Notes: a model not told the origin generated them from the sequence alone. Shown: positions 1 to 9,517, numbered from the stretch's first letter. The stretch is 33,699 nt of DNA from Bordetella parapertussis (GCA_945901125.1 CAMDKD010000029.1:1-33699), one strand, 5' to 3'. Numbers and translations: made by a program.

Positions 1-1059
1 ATCCTGACTATTTGGATTGCTTATAAAATTTTGATAAAGCAAATGATAACCAGAAGCACCACTGATGTTAATATTTGAATCTATAATCCAAGTTGAATTT
101 CTTGAAATATATGAAGCAGCACTCAATGATCCTTGTATATTTTTTAAACTTATTTTTTGTATAGATGCTGGTGTATTTCCAATAAAAGCAGCATCTGTCA
201 ATCCTTGTTTAAAAATTTTAATTGAATCTTCAGCAGAAAGTAATTTAGGAATTTGTCTAATTAATTTTTCTTTTTCAGGGGAAATTGGTATAAAGTTAAT
301 ATAATTTTTTAATCTAGCTATTTTTTCTGATTCCGATTCAGTGGAACTACTTGGTCGAGTATCAACTAATGATTGAATTACCAATTGAACAGCGCGTAAA
401 CCTTTACCGCTTTTATTTGAATCATAAACTGAGGAGGCCTGACTATTTAATCTAGAATGTGCAGATGATAATGCATTAGCTAAAACGCGACCAGTCATTT
501 TCGCAAAAACTTTTTCATTAGGAAATAAATATGTATTTTCTTCGTAGTAGTTAACATTCGTTGAGAATAATTGATTTGATTGAGCGATTCTTTCAAGGTT
601 ATATGCTTCTTTTAAATCCTTAGAACCTGTACCCAGGTACTGGGCAGCTGCGAAAGTATTTATAACAGTCAGCATCGGTGTAGGTCCGCCCCATGATGCC
701 AAAACATAAGGCGTCATACCTGATTCTTCTATGGTTTTACCAGTCTCTTCATCAAATACGTTATTTTCAATTTCAGCAATTACAAATGTGTCTCCAATTT
801 CATATTTCGACCTTGGATTTATGTCTAAAGTGTATTTACCTTTACTGCCGGATATTGTTGACGGCTCTCCTTTATCGCAAACCCAATTTGAATTTAAGTC
901 TAAACAAACTTTAGCTCCAACCAACGGCCCATCTATAACATTACCTTTAAGAAGATTCAATTCGGTATCAAAATCTGTATTTGCACTATCACGGCCACCA
1001 CATCCCGTTAATACAAATAAAAAGAAAAGTACGGCTCTTTGAAAGTGAAAATAAATCAT
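1..1059 (-). CDS. Lipoprotein with VIDG-type cysteine motif, partial at left edge
   Basis: The minus-strand frame is open from an ATG at 1059 to base 1 (353 codons, no stop), so the C-terminus lies outside the window. The N-terminus has a short hydrophobic segment ending in a lipobox LTGC (Cys20), so a lipid-anchored envelope protein is likely. Residues 40-66 carry the pattern VIDG..GA.VC.D.N.N..CD.GEP, a small Cys-paired, calcium-loop-like module, followed by a predicted beta strand (GKYTLDI). The remainder is not recognised. A GAGGAA ribosome site lies a few bases before the ATG, and an in-frame ATG four codons upstream (1071) is the alternative start. The gene begins 17 bases after the stop of the giant protein gene, so the two are probably co-transcribed. 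Base composition is strongly AT-rich. The function is unknown. Confidence 0.75.
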   Translation of the reverse strand, partial: MIYFHFQRAVLFFLFVLTGCGGRDSANTDFDTELNLLKGNVIDGPLVGAKVCLDLNSNWVCDKGEPSTISGSKGKYTLDINPRSKYEIGDTFVIAEIENNVFDEETGKTIEESGMTPYVLASWGGPTPMLTVINTFAAAQYLGTGSKDLKEAYNLERIAQSNQLFSTNVNYYEENTYLFPNEKVFAKMTGRVLANALSSAHSRLNSQASSVYDSNKSGKGLRAVQLVIQSLVDTRPSSSTESESEKIARLKNYINFIPISPEKEKLIRQIPKLLSAEDSIKIFKQGLTDAAFIGNTPASIQKISLKNIQGSLSAASYISRNSTWIIDSNINISGASGYHLLYQNFISNPNSQD

Positions 1060-1076
1060 GATGTTCCTCATAAATT

Positions 1077-4000
1077 TCAAGGATGTACTAAGGCTGATTT
1101 ATTTTTTTCATCAACATTTACCTGATGAATATGATCATCTTGGTTCCATCCCATGAGATCATTATTTGCAGTGCTGTCAGGAACAACATCAGCATTTGCA
1201 ATATCAGCTATGAACTTTTGGAGCAATGATTGAAGTTGTTCATCACTTATTCCGATTTCTTTTGATTCGACAATTCTTTGTTGAACAATATCGCTGATAT
1301 CAACTGTAAAGGTTTTAGATTCTGTAATTTGGTTTATATCTGCGCCATCCAAGTATCTGAATGCAGCGTCAGCAATAATACCTTTAGTTCCGTCATTTTT
1401 TTCATATGTTGATTTACCAAGTATGTAAACGTCACCGACCTGATCCATGACTTTATCTGAATGCAAATCAATTGAATGAATAAACCAGTCTTCAAGACTT
1501 TTAAATTCACCTGGATCAGTAGTACCATTCTGATTTTTATCTTGCCATATTCCAAATTTTTTCCACAAAGCATCGTTAGAAGTGAATTTTCCGTCTTTGT
1601 CAGTATCAAATCCATTCAGGCCTTCCAGATCTGTCCTGGAACCTGAGACATAAGATAAGAACGATACTTCGTCTAATTCCTGTATCAGACCATCATCATT
1701 TTTATCAAAAACAATTAAACCGTCATTTGGTGCAGTCCATGATAATAAATCTTTAGCTCCATCTCCATTGATGTCATAAAGAATTTTGCTCTGATTGATA
1801 TTAGTAAACTGAAGACCATTTCCATCTAAGTCAATCGCGACTGGTTTTCCTCCACCACCTCTACTTGCAGAAGAGCCGTTATGATTAACTTCACTGTGCT
1901 GAAGTGAAGAACCTCCTTGCCTGTCAGTTACTCTGAGATCAAATCCGGTTTTACCATTGAACGGATCACCGGAACGATTATCAAAAAATAAATCCCATTT
2001 GTTGGGGTGATTTACAGTATAAGAATTTGTCCACCCTTTTCCATAAGTATAGGTCACGTGATCTACTGCGGCTTGTATTCTTAAAATACCGTGTACTGGT
2101 GAGTTCTGAATAGAAACATTGAAATCATTTACCCCAGAATCCACATCATTAACTTGAATTCTAATTTTTCTGCTGTAAGGGTAACTGACAGTTGATCTAT
2201 ATCTTCCATCGCCGGTCGTTTGAGTACCACCTTCAGTCCATTGAGCTGGCATTGAAATAGTAGGCGAATCATTTTGTGACATCACATTGAAGTTCATTAA
2301 TCCATCTGCCCATGAACCTTGGTTATCACGCACTCGGTAATAGAAACCAGCTGCACCTGAATAGTTATGATCAGTCATTAAGACTAGATCATTTCCTTCT
2401 CTTTTTATTTCACTGATATGGTTTAAATTCCAGAATTCTCCAAAACTTAATAAATCCCCATCAACATCGCTTGAACCGATGGTATTTAAAAAATTTGTAA
2501 TTCTTACATTATCTTGTTTAGTTGGATCTTGATTATTATTTGCATAATAACCATCTTCCCAAATATCTAAAACTGTAATAGGTCTCACAGTTGGCGCATC
2601 GTTGACTGCAATTATATTGACATCTACTGTTTGTGTGCCTGTTGCGCCACTTATATCTGAAATTGTGTAGGTAAAGTTAGTCCAACCATTGAAATTAGCA
2701 TTACCCTTGAAAACTACTTGTTGCCGGCCCCAATCAATCGAAGCTGAACAGTTATTACCACTAGTAACCGATTTCAAACTGACTCTATCCCCTAGAATCG
2801 AATCTGCGTCGTATGAACCGCCAAGTAGTTCACTAAATCCAATTCTCAACTCTGCATCCTCATAAGCTCGACTCTCTATGCGTTTATACGCTGCAACCGG
2901 GGCATCATTTACATTTGAAATTGCAAAAGTTGCATTACTACTGGCTGTTGCACCTGATGGATCTTCAACTGTGTAATTGAATGAGGCAATTCCATTGAAA
3001 TCACGTGTTGGGGTGAAATACACTGTATCATTTTGAATAAGTACTGAACCGCCATATGCTGATGTTATGCTTTTAATTCTTAAAATATCACCGTCAACGT
3101 CTGTGAAGTTACGAGTCAATTCAGAGAATGAAAATAACTTGACGGTGTCTTCAATACCATGCGTGAGAACTGCGTTACCATTCGCAATTGGCGCATCATT
3201 GACTGAAGCAATATTCAAACTTACAGTATTTTGCCCCTGTGCTCCAGCTTTGTCAGTGACTGTGTATGAAAAAATAAAATTTCCGTAATAATTTGCTATT
3301 GGTGTATATTTGATAAAACCATTACTATCTAATGAAACACTTCCTTTGACAGAATTAATGGAATCTATGCGGAGTCTTGTAATTTTTATCTGATCCCCGT
3401 TTGTTTGTGTATCAATATCAATTTGCGATTGATTAGTTAACAAACTTAATGGATTAAAAATTCGCTGCTCATCTTCTAATAACTGAAAAGTAAGAGGTAA
3501 TGGCTGCGGAACATCATTTACTGGCCTTACATTGATTTCAACCTTAGCTGAAACGCTTGCGCCTGAATCGTCTGTAATCCAGTAAGTAAAATCAGCTGAT
3601 CCATTGTAATTTGCGTTTGGTAAAAATTCAATTACTCTATTGGCATTAATCTGTACTCGACCGTTTACGGGATCTGATACACGTTCAATTCTAAGTTGCT
3701 GACCATTTGTCTCAGTATCCACATCACTCATTGTTGCTAATAATGAGGTTTCAGATATGTAGAGTACATTGTCTTCATTAATATATTTCTTTTCTATTGG
3801 ATTAAAAATCACAGGTGCATCATTGACCTCAGCAATTCTTAAATCGACAGTTTTATTTCTATATGTACCATCCTCAAGGCGTACTGTATAAATTATTTGA
3901 GCAAAACCATTGTAATTTTGACTTGGATTAAATATAACACTGTTATTTTCTATATATGCCTCACCATTTTTAACCTCAACTACTGAAACAATAAATTCTG

Positions 4001-7000
4001 TTGAATTAATACGAATACTTGTATCTTCCGTAGCTTGATCAGGTCCAGGTAAAACCGCAGTATTTAAACTATTACTACTTGAAACATTTATATATATTGG
4101 AATAATAACAATAGCACCTTGACTATCACTTACTTCAATTTGTAATTCGGCATTACCTATTGCCCCTGGTTTAAATAGAATTGAACCGTCGTTTTGTTGC
4201 CATGCTTTGCCTGCCGAAACGTATTTGACTCTATTCAATTTCAATGTATCGCCAAACACCAGATCAACGTCATTGACATATGAGAGAAGACTTGAAGACT
4301 CTATGCGAAGCAATGCATCAGGTCTTGCCAGAATTATTGCTCTATTTTCAGCACTAATTGGTGAATCATTTGCGCCCACTACGTTTAAGGTAACCATTGC
4401 CTCAGAATTTAAACCAGCTGCATCGCAGATGGTGTACTTAAAACCAGCCTCACCTTGATAGTCTTTTTCAGGGTTAAATTCTATTTGTCCATTAACCAGA
4501 CTTACAGTTCCGTGCAGTGCATTTGATACAGCTATGATTTTTATTTTTTCATTGAGATCTGTTTCCAAATCAACATCTTCATCATTTGCTAGCAATTGAG
4601 ATGAAGAAATGAGTAAACTTTCATCTTCCCTGGTACTGAAACTGTCTTTCATCGCAATCGGCGCATCATTTGTTTCTGTAATCGTCAGCCACACCATGGC
4701 AGTACTTGTTCTACCCGATGTATCTTTTGCTGTATAAGTAAAGTACGCTGTACCGTGCTGATTTTTAGCTGGAGTAAATTCAATATTTCCATCATTTGTT
4801 AATCGCACTGCCCCACGTCTGGCATCTTGAACACTAAGCAGTTGTGTATCTTTGAGCCCGGTTAATAGTTCAGAAGCAGTGATGAGTATCTGTATATCCT
4901 CTGTTCCTTCGAAGATTCTATTGCTGATATCAGGTCCGACTGACGGGTTATGTATTATTTGACTGAAAAATGCGTATAAAGCCTGTTTGACCTCTTCTGC
5001 ATCAGGTCTTTGATCAATAGTAAAAATATCATTATTATTTGTAACCGTGGAAGTTGGACTTCCAGCCGCATTGCCGCCACCGCCTAATCCCAATAAAGCC
5101 GCAGGATTATTTAAATCTACACCATATTTGTCAGCCAGTATACGTAAATTCTTTTTTTCATTCTCAGTTAATTTTGAATCAGGGCGAACTAGTTTTAATA
5201 TTTCACTTAGATCGTTTGCTGCTTCAGAAGTTATTATTAATTCAGAAGAAATACCTTCCTTATTGACATTGTATTGACCATTTAAAGTTCCATTTTTTTC
5301 GTCTGATACATTCGAAATTGCAACACCACGTACATCAGCTTGCAATTGTGTTTTTTGAATTTTTAAAACTTGATTATCTGAAAAAATCAACTCACTGGTT
5401 CTAAGATCAATGCTGACGACATCAGCTTCTTGCATAGTATGTAATTCTCCAACCCCTGTTCTTGCATCGCCATTGATATCAACCCAAAGTCGCAGTACTT
5501 TGAAATAAGGATCATTGTCATCAAGTAAACCGTCTTTATTAGCATCAAAAAATACTAATCTCTGTAGCCCTAGATTTTCAGCCGAATCACTTAGCTCCCC
5601 TCCTGTAAATAGTTCATCAGCTGAACTCAATACCCCGTCGCCATTTCGATCAATTCCTAAAATGGCTTCTGAGGCACCGATCCACTGAGTCAATTCCATA
5701 TACCCGTCGTTATCCACGTCCAGACGTGCGTGTCCCTGTGTTGTATCAGCGATAACATCTTCCAAATTCATACCTGAAATCTGCTTTGATTTAGTGACAA
5801 TTCCGTTGTTTTCTAAATCAATACTCAACAAACTGTATGTCTGTGTATTGCTTGCAAACTGGGACTCTGACTCTGATTTATTTAATAAGCTGTTTCCTTT
5901 TTCTGAACCGCTAACTCTATCGATGAATTGACCCTCAGTTTCAACAGCATAAGAGTCGCCTGCTTTCATTTTCATTTGAATTTGCTCAAACTCATTGCCA
6001 TCAACTTCAACACCTGCTAAACTCATAACTTCTTTATATATTCTGTCTACCTCTTTAGGTACTGCTGCTGCAAATTGAGAAACTCTGGTTTGAGGATTTT
6101 GAAATTGAATGGCAAAAAAGAAATTATCAGCGCCATTTTCAAAACTGGGGTAAGAAACTAATTGCAATGAAGGCAAACGCTGCAAAACCAGATGTGTTCC
6201 TTTTTTCTCTGCTTCTGCTTGAGCATCAGTAAGCAAGCTGCTGATTTTGCGGGAAAGAATCTCCGCACCCATAGTCCAATTCAAAGTGTCAGTTGCTTTT
6301 CCGGTATTTGTAAGAATTTGACCATTTAAACTGCGAGTTTGGTAAATACTCCCTTCCTTGTCTCTTAAAAACATAGCCAGACTTCCATCTGAAACAACCC
6401 CGATTTCAGCGCAACCTGCCGGTGGAGGATCCGGGTACTCTATATAACCGCCGCCTCCAAATAATCCCCCAAAAATGATGTTGATGACAGCTACTGCAAT
6501 AATTGCCTGAGGTGTGAATATTGCAGCCTCACTCATTAATGCCGCTACACTATTGGCTGTTGACATAAAACTAGTAGCTATGGTGAGCGGATTACCGGTT
6601 TTTAAACTGGCAGCTAAATCGGCAAATGCCATGATTCCACTGGCAATATTCAATGGATTTATGCCACTGGCAACGTCTAAAAAACCTGTTTTACCGTCAG
6701 TGCTGAATGCTTTGGCCAATTCATTTGCGCCCAGCACACTGCGCGCAGTCAATGCAATGCGCTCCCCTTCGCTTGCCTGCCCCCAACTGTCTAGCGAACT
6801 GATCAAAGAGATTGCCCCCGAAAACCCTGTGCCTAACGCGCCCAAGCTTGGCATTTTGTTACTGGCAATTTCGGCGTTATTGACAAGTCTTATCAAACTG
6901 CTTGCTGCTTGAACTTTATTTCCATGCCGCAAGGATTGAAGAAACTCAGCACCCGCCAACCCCACATCCAAGCTAGCTTGGTTACGTTCGGCCTGGCTGT

Positions 7001-8378
7001 ATGAAATTACCTTGTTAGAGGTCAGTACAGGTTTTCCAGAGTCGTCAACTGAATATGTGGCTTCCTCTACATGACCGTTAGCTCTGTAAGTATTCACTAT
7101 GCTGGCGCCGGCATCGTTCACCAAGGTCTTAATGCTGGAAATTTCTTCACCTTTTGCCAAGTGTTGAATGATTTCTTCAACGACGATGCGGTGACCTTGT
7201 GTATCTGTCTGGGCACTGATACTTCTGCTGAATTCAAGCTGACCGAGTTGATTGAATGTTCGGGTTTGATTTTCCTGTAACAGTTCAAGCCAATCATCAC
7301 GCTGCCTCAATAAACCGATTACTTCACCGTGCTGTTTACTAACCAGTGCAGCGGTACCGGACAACATGTACACACCTATTTCATCACTGGTGAGATTTTG
7401 TATTTGTGCAAGCGTTTGATTCAAACTCGCTTGCTGCTCAGGTGATATTTTTCCTGACATTCCGACAACAAATTCTGCCAGGCTCAAAATGTTTTCGGGC
7501 ACTTCAAGAGATGAACCCGCATCTGTTTGGGTGCCGTTGTTGATAGCTGCATACAAATCGCCACTTTCTGGACTTACATTTGTTTGTGTAATTGCATTGA
7601 TCAATGCGTCATAAAAACTGTCGCCCGGTTCGGGTAGTTCATATATTTTTTGATCCAAAAAATTACCAATAATTAAAGGTTTATCTGTTTCATTTTTACC
7701 TTCAGTGTTTTCAGTTTTCTCTGATTGCGTATTTGAAATACCTGTAGGTTCGGAATCGGATTTTGCTGGGGAAGTCTCTGTCTCTTTGGATGGTTGAGGC
7801 ACCACAAGAGGAGGATTGATAAATCCACGTCCTGCCCCGGCATTCGGTGTTTTTGCTACAACTGAACTTAGACTTGGGTTGGCGTATGTTTGGCCGGGAA
7901 GTGTTTGATCATTTTGTGCATGGTAAATCTCTGGCTTGGGCCGGATCACCTCATTGACGAGTTGGCCGTACCAGGTTTTAGTTAAAGCTTTTTCAAGTGG
8001 AACAGGATTTTTTCTATATCCATCTGAAGTGCTTCCCCAATCAGCAATATATCTCTTGTTATCATCAGCCGTAAATACAATCCCAGTATGCCCACTGCCC
8101 AGCATGACGACATCTCCGTCTTTGATGTCTGAGGCTTTTAATGTTTGACCAGTGCCGACTTTATCAAAATACGGGTTGCTTTTAGCTGCCCAACTTTTGA
8201 TATTGGTAGTTGTAAAATTTACAGGAACCGCATACCCATTGGTTATCAACACATTGCTGACAAAACCTGAGCAATCATTTCGAAATCCACCCACATAACT
8301 TTTTTGATTGTATGAATAATCAGGATTTGTTTTTTTGGTGTACTTACTTGTAGGTAAAAAGAAATTTGTTTTTTTCAT
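1077..8378 (-). CDS. Giant NlpC/P60-like, cadherin-repeat, calcium-loop protein (2433 aa)
   Basis: Residues 20-145 resemble an NlpC/P60 or CHAP cysteine peptidase: NDCSGF with Cys36 and GSGHTG with His97, the usual nucleophile-histidine pair of cell-wall amidases. Residues about 570-655 are hydrophobic and Gly-rich (IIAVAVINIIFGGLFGGGG). Residues about 880-975 hold acidic loops (DVDNDG, DRNGDG, DANKDG). About nine cadherin-like repeats of roughly 100 residues, ending in NDAP/NDSP, fill about 1145-2155. A second acidic-loop cluster follows at 2178-2295 (DLDGNG, DINGDG, DKNDDG, DTDKDG). There is no N-terminal signal peptide and no RTX GGxGxD nonapeptide was found, so any export route is unclear; a type I system would be usual for such proteins, but none is in view. 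The ATG at 8378 is preferred over 8396 because AAGGAG sits six bases before it. It is probably an adhesin or peptidoglycan-targeting surface or secreted protein. Confidence 0.85.
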   Translation of the reverse strand: MKKTNFFLPTSKYTKKTNPDYSYNQKSYVGGFRNDCSGFVSNVLITNGYAVPVNFTTTNIKSWAAKSNPYFDKVGTGQTLKASDIKDGDVVMLGSGHTGIVFTADDNKRYIADWGSTSDGYRKNPVPLEKALTKTWYGQLVNEVIRPKPEIYHAQNDQTLPGQTYANPSLSSVVAKTPNAGAGRGFINPPLVVPQPSKETETSPAKSDSEPTGISNTQSEKTENTEGKNETDKPLIIGNFLDQKIYELPEPGDSFYDALINAITQTNVSPESGDLYAAINNGTQTDAGSSLEVPENILSLAEFVVGMSGKISPEQQASLNQTLAQIQNLTSDEIGVYMLSGTAALVSKQHGEVIGLLRQRDDWLELLQENQTRTFNQLGQLEFSRSISAQTDTQGHRIVVEEIIQHLAKGEEISSIKTLVNDAGASIVNTYRANGHVEEATYSVDDSGKPVLTSNKVISYSQAERNQASLDVGLAGAEFLQSLRHGNKVQAASSLIRLVNNAEIASNKMPSLGALGTGFSGAISLISSLDSWGQASEGERIALTARSVLGANELAKAFSTDGKTGFLDVASGINPLNIASGIMAFADLAASLKTGNPLTIATSFMSTANSVAALMSEAAIFTPQAIIAVAVINIIFGGLFGGGGYIEYPDPPPAGCAEIGVVSDGSLAMFLRDKEGSIYQTRSLNGQILTNTGKATDTLNWTMGAEILSRKISSLLTDAQAEAEKKGTHLVLQRLPSLQLVSYPSFENGADNFFFAIQFQNPQTRVSQFAAAVPKEVDRIYKEVMSLAGVEVDGNEFEQIQMKMKAGDSYAVETEGQFIDRVSGSEKGNSLLNKSESESQFASNTQTYSLLSIDLENNGIVTKSKQISGMNLEDVIADTTQGHARLDVDNDGYMELTQWIGASEAILGIDRNGDGVLSSADELFTGGELSDSAENLGLQRLVFFDANKDGLLDDNDPYFKVLRLWVDINGDARTGVGELHTMQEADVVSIDLRTSELIFSDNQVLKIQKTQLQADVRGVAISNVSDEKNGTLNGQYNVNKEGISSELIITSEAANDLSEILKLVRPDSKLTENEKKNLRILADKYGVDLNNPAALLGLGGGGNAAGSPTSTVTNNNDIFTIDQRPDAEEVKQALYAFFSQIIHNPSVGPDISNRIFEGTEDIQILITASELLTGLKDTQLLSVQDARRGAVRLTNDGNIEFTPAKNQHGTAYFTYTAKDTSGRTSTAMVWLTITETNDAPIAMKDSFSTREDESLLISSSQLLANDEDVDLETDLNEKIKIIAVSNALHGTVSLVNGQIEFNPEKDYQGEAGFKYTICDAAGLNSEAMVTLNVVGANDSPISAENRAIILARPDALLRIESSSLLSYVNDVDLVFGDTLKLNRVKYVSAGKAWQQNDGSILFKPGAIGNAELQIEVSDSQGAIVIIPIYINVSSSNSLNTAVLPGPDQATEDTSIRINSTEFIVSVVEVKNGEAYIENNSVIFNPSQNYNGFAQIIYTVRLEDGTYRNKTVDLRIAEVNDAPVIFNPIEKKYINEDNVLYISETSLLATMSDVDTETNGQQLRIERVSDPVNGRVQINANRVIEFLPNANYNGSADFTYWITDDSGASVSAKVEINVRPVNDVPQPLPLTFQLLEDEQRIFNPLSLLTNQSQIDIDTQTNGDQIKITRLRIDSINSVKGSVSLDSNGFIKYTPIANYYGNFIFSYTVTDKAGAQGQNTVSLNIASVNDAPIANGNAVLTHGIEDTVKLFSFSELTRNFTDVDGDILRIKSITSAYGGSVLIQNDTVYFTPTRDFNGIASFNYTVEDPSGATASSNATFAISNVNDAPVAAYKRIESRAYEDAELRIGFSELLGGSYDADSILGDRVSLKSVTSGNNCSASIDWGRQQVVFKGNANFNGWTNFTYTISDISGATGTQTVDVNIIAVNDAPTVRPITVLDIWEDGYYANNNQDPTKQDNVRITNFLNTIGSSDVDGDLLSFGEFWNLNHISEIKREGNDLVLMTDHNYSGAAGFYYRVRDNQGSWADGLMNFNVMSQNDSPTISMPAQWTEGGTQTTGDGRYRSTVSYPYSRKIRIQVNDVDSGVNDFNVSIQNSPVHGILRIQAAVDHVTYTYGKGWTNSYTVNHPNKWDLFFDNRSGDPFNGKTGFDLRVTDRQGGSSLQHSEVNHNGSSASRGGGGKPVAIDLDGNGLQFTNINQSKILYDINGDGAKDLLSWTAPNDGLIVFDKNDDGLIQELDEVSFLSYVSGSRTDLEGLNGFDTDKDGKFTSNDALWKKFGIWQDKNQNGTTDPGEFKSLEDWFIHSIDLHSDKVMDQVGDVYILGKSTYEKNDGTKGIIADAAFRYLDGADINQITESKTFTVDISDIVQQRIVESKEIGISDEQLQSLLQKFIADIANADVVPDSTANNDLMGWNQDDHIHQVNVDEKNKSALVHP
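1920..4945 (-). repeat. Array of about nine cadherin-like (tandem-95 type) protein repeats
   Basis: The giant protein contains serial segments of about 100 residues. Each opens near NDAP or NDSP (codons near 4665, 4365, 3815, 3515, 3190, 2905, 2595 and 2265), has an acidic ED and an L..D.D stretch, and closes with F.YT..D..G and a hydrophobic strand. The repeats are divergent at DNA level, so they are old rather than recently amplified. The segment around 4070 lacks the NDAP motif and is a degenerate junction. Such arrays usually form stiff, calcium-stabilised stalks in bacterial surface proteins. Confidence 0.75.
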
Positions 8379-8384
8379 TAAAAT

Positions 8385-8390
8385 CTCCTT
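8385..8390 (-). promoter_or_regulatory. Ribosome binding site fixing the giant-gene start
   Basis: On the minus strand AAGGAG lies six bases before the ATG at 8378. It favours that start over the ATG at 8396, which would overlap the stop codon of the upstream gene and lacks a comparable site. Confidence 0.7.
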
Positions 8391-8392
8391 AA

Positions 8393-9034
8393 TCAATTAA
8401 GTTTTAATTTGCATTTCTCTGAAAATTTGATCAACTTATTTATTTCAATATTTTCTTCATTATTTTTTGCTAAATCTGTACTTGGAAAGTAACTTAGACT
8501 TTCCTTTAGAATTCTTTCCCATGCTTTTATTTCAATCTTTAAGTTAGAGCCATAACTATATTTAGGCTTAAATCTCCAACCCCAAGGTGTATTCACCATT
8601 CGCATAGGTACTTTTGAGTATTCGCAAATGGGAACCGTAGGCCCGTCACGCGTCATTGCTACATATATTAGTTCGACCTCGTAAATAAGTGTCTGATGGC
8701 CATCTAGCTCAGGACCGGGTTTAGAGCCGAGAATTTTGAAATCTCTGTATATTCCCCAGCCTGCCTTTTTGATTTTGTTACCGTTGATGGGATAAGCAGT
8801 CAATCTGCGCTCGCTAAATTCACTTTCTGTGCCTTTATCAATATCATCGCAATTCATACTGGAATCAACGTAAGAATTCTCCATAGCATCCTGAATCACC
8901 AGATCAGGATTAGCTAATACCTCTGGACTTAAGTGACAAAATCCGTCTTTTGATTTTTCAAGTGCGTGCGCTTGCAATACAGCTTCACAAGCAACTATCT
9001 GGACAATGAAAAAAATACGTTTAAGGTTTTTCAC
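8393..9034 (-). CDS. Small exported protein of unknown function (213 aa)
   Basis: A GTG start at 9034 is preceded by AAGG at six bases' distance. The N-terminus (KNLKRIFFIVQIV, then Ala-rich to about residue 24, AHA) looks like a signal peptide, so the mature protein is probably periplasmic or secreted. The mature part has four cysteines (in GFCHL, MNCDD, PICEY and EKCKL), which could form disulphides, and a central stretch with LIYEVELIYV and WGWRFKPKY. No family is recognised. The stop lies 14 bases before the preferred start of the giant protein gene, so it is the first gene of a likely three-gene operon. A role as partner, chaperone or protective factor for the giant protein is only a guess from position. 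It shares the AT-rich composition of its neighbours. Confidence 0.7.
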   Translation of the reverse strand: MKNLKRIFFIVQIVACEAVLQAHALEKSKDGFCHLSPEVLANPDLVIQDAMENSYVDSSMNCDDIDKGTESEFSERRLTAYPINGNKIKKAGWGIYRDFKILGSKPGPELDGHQTLIYEVELIYVAMTRDGPTVPICEYSKVPMRMVNTPWGWRFKPKYSYGSNLKIEIKAWERILKESLSYFPSTDLAKNNEENIEINKLIKFSEKCKLKLN

Positions 9035-9222
9035 AACAAGCCTTTCTTTGGATGGATGTATTTTTCTTTAAGTTGATCTTTCTCTGATGAAGTGCTACTG
9101 GCTAAATTAATCACTGTTACTCACAATGTTTTCACCACTCTGATTTGATTTCAGGATATTCACATTGACGAGATATTCATTTTTTTCTTAGCATTCTTAT
9201 TACTTCATCTATCGGTAAAGCC

Positions 9223-9441
9223 ATGGAGACCGTCACACTCTCCAGCAAAGGTCAACTCGTCATTCCCAAATCCATATGAATGGCTGCCCTGCTTTCTGCG
9301 GGTTCGCAGCTAGAAGTCAGCTTGGTAGACGGTGAAGCACGGCTTCGACCTGTGGCAACGCACAAGACATCTGAACTTTCACAGTTAGCCGGCTGCCTGA
9401 AAAGCCCGAACGCCATCGGCCCCAAGGCAAAATATGATTAA
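9223..9441 (+). pseudogene. AbrB/VapB-type antitoxin remnant with in-frame TGA
   Basis: From the ATG at 9223 the frame reads METVTLSSKGQLVIPKSI, then TGA at 9277-9279, then MAALLSAGSQLEVSLVDGEA and on to TAA at 9439. This is the swapped-hairpin AbrB DNA-binding fold of VapB/MazE-like antitoxins, where an Arg (often CGA) normally follows PK.I, so a single C-to-T change explains the stop. The reading frame is otherwise intact for 72 codons. No VapC-like PIN toxin follows: the next bases lead straight into the grpE promoter. The ATG at 9280 could in principle give a C-terminal fragment. The rest of the 9035-9551 gap shows no other gene. Confidence 0.75.
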
Positions 9442-9488
9442 TTTGATAAATCCACTATCTCAAGCCCGCTTTTTTCCCCTCCCAACCC

Positions 9489-9517
9489 CTTGAAATCCCC
9501 CAAATCCCTCCCAATTA
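9489..9517 (+). promoter_or_regulatory. Sigma-32 type heat-shock promoter of grpE
   Basis: CTTGAAA at 9489-9495, a 14-base spacer and CCCAATTA at 9510-9517 match the sigma-32 consensus (CTTGAAA, 13-14 bases, CCCCATNT) well. Transcription would start near 9523, leaving a leader of about 28 bases. No clear Shine-Dalgarno sequence is seen before the grpE ATG. Confidence 0.7.

Noticed and set aside
1077..8378. RTX toxin assignment for the giant protein
   Set aside because: No run of GGxGxDxUx nonapeptides was found; the acidic loops are of EF-hand or dockerin-like type.
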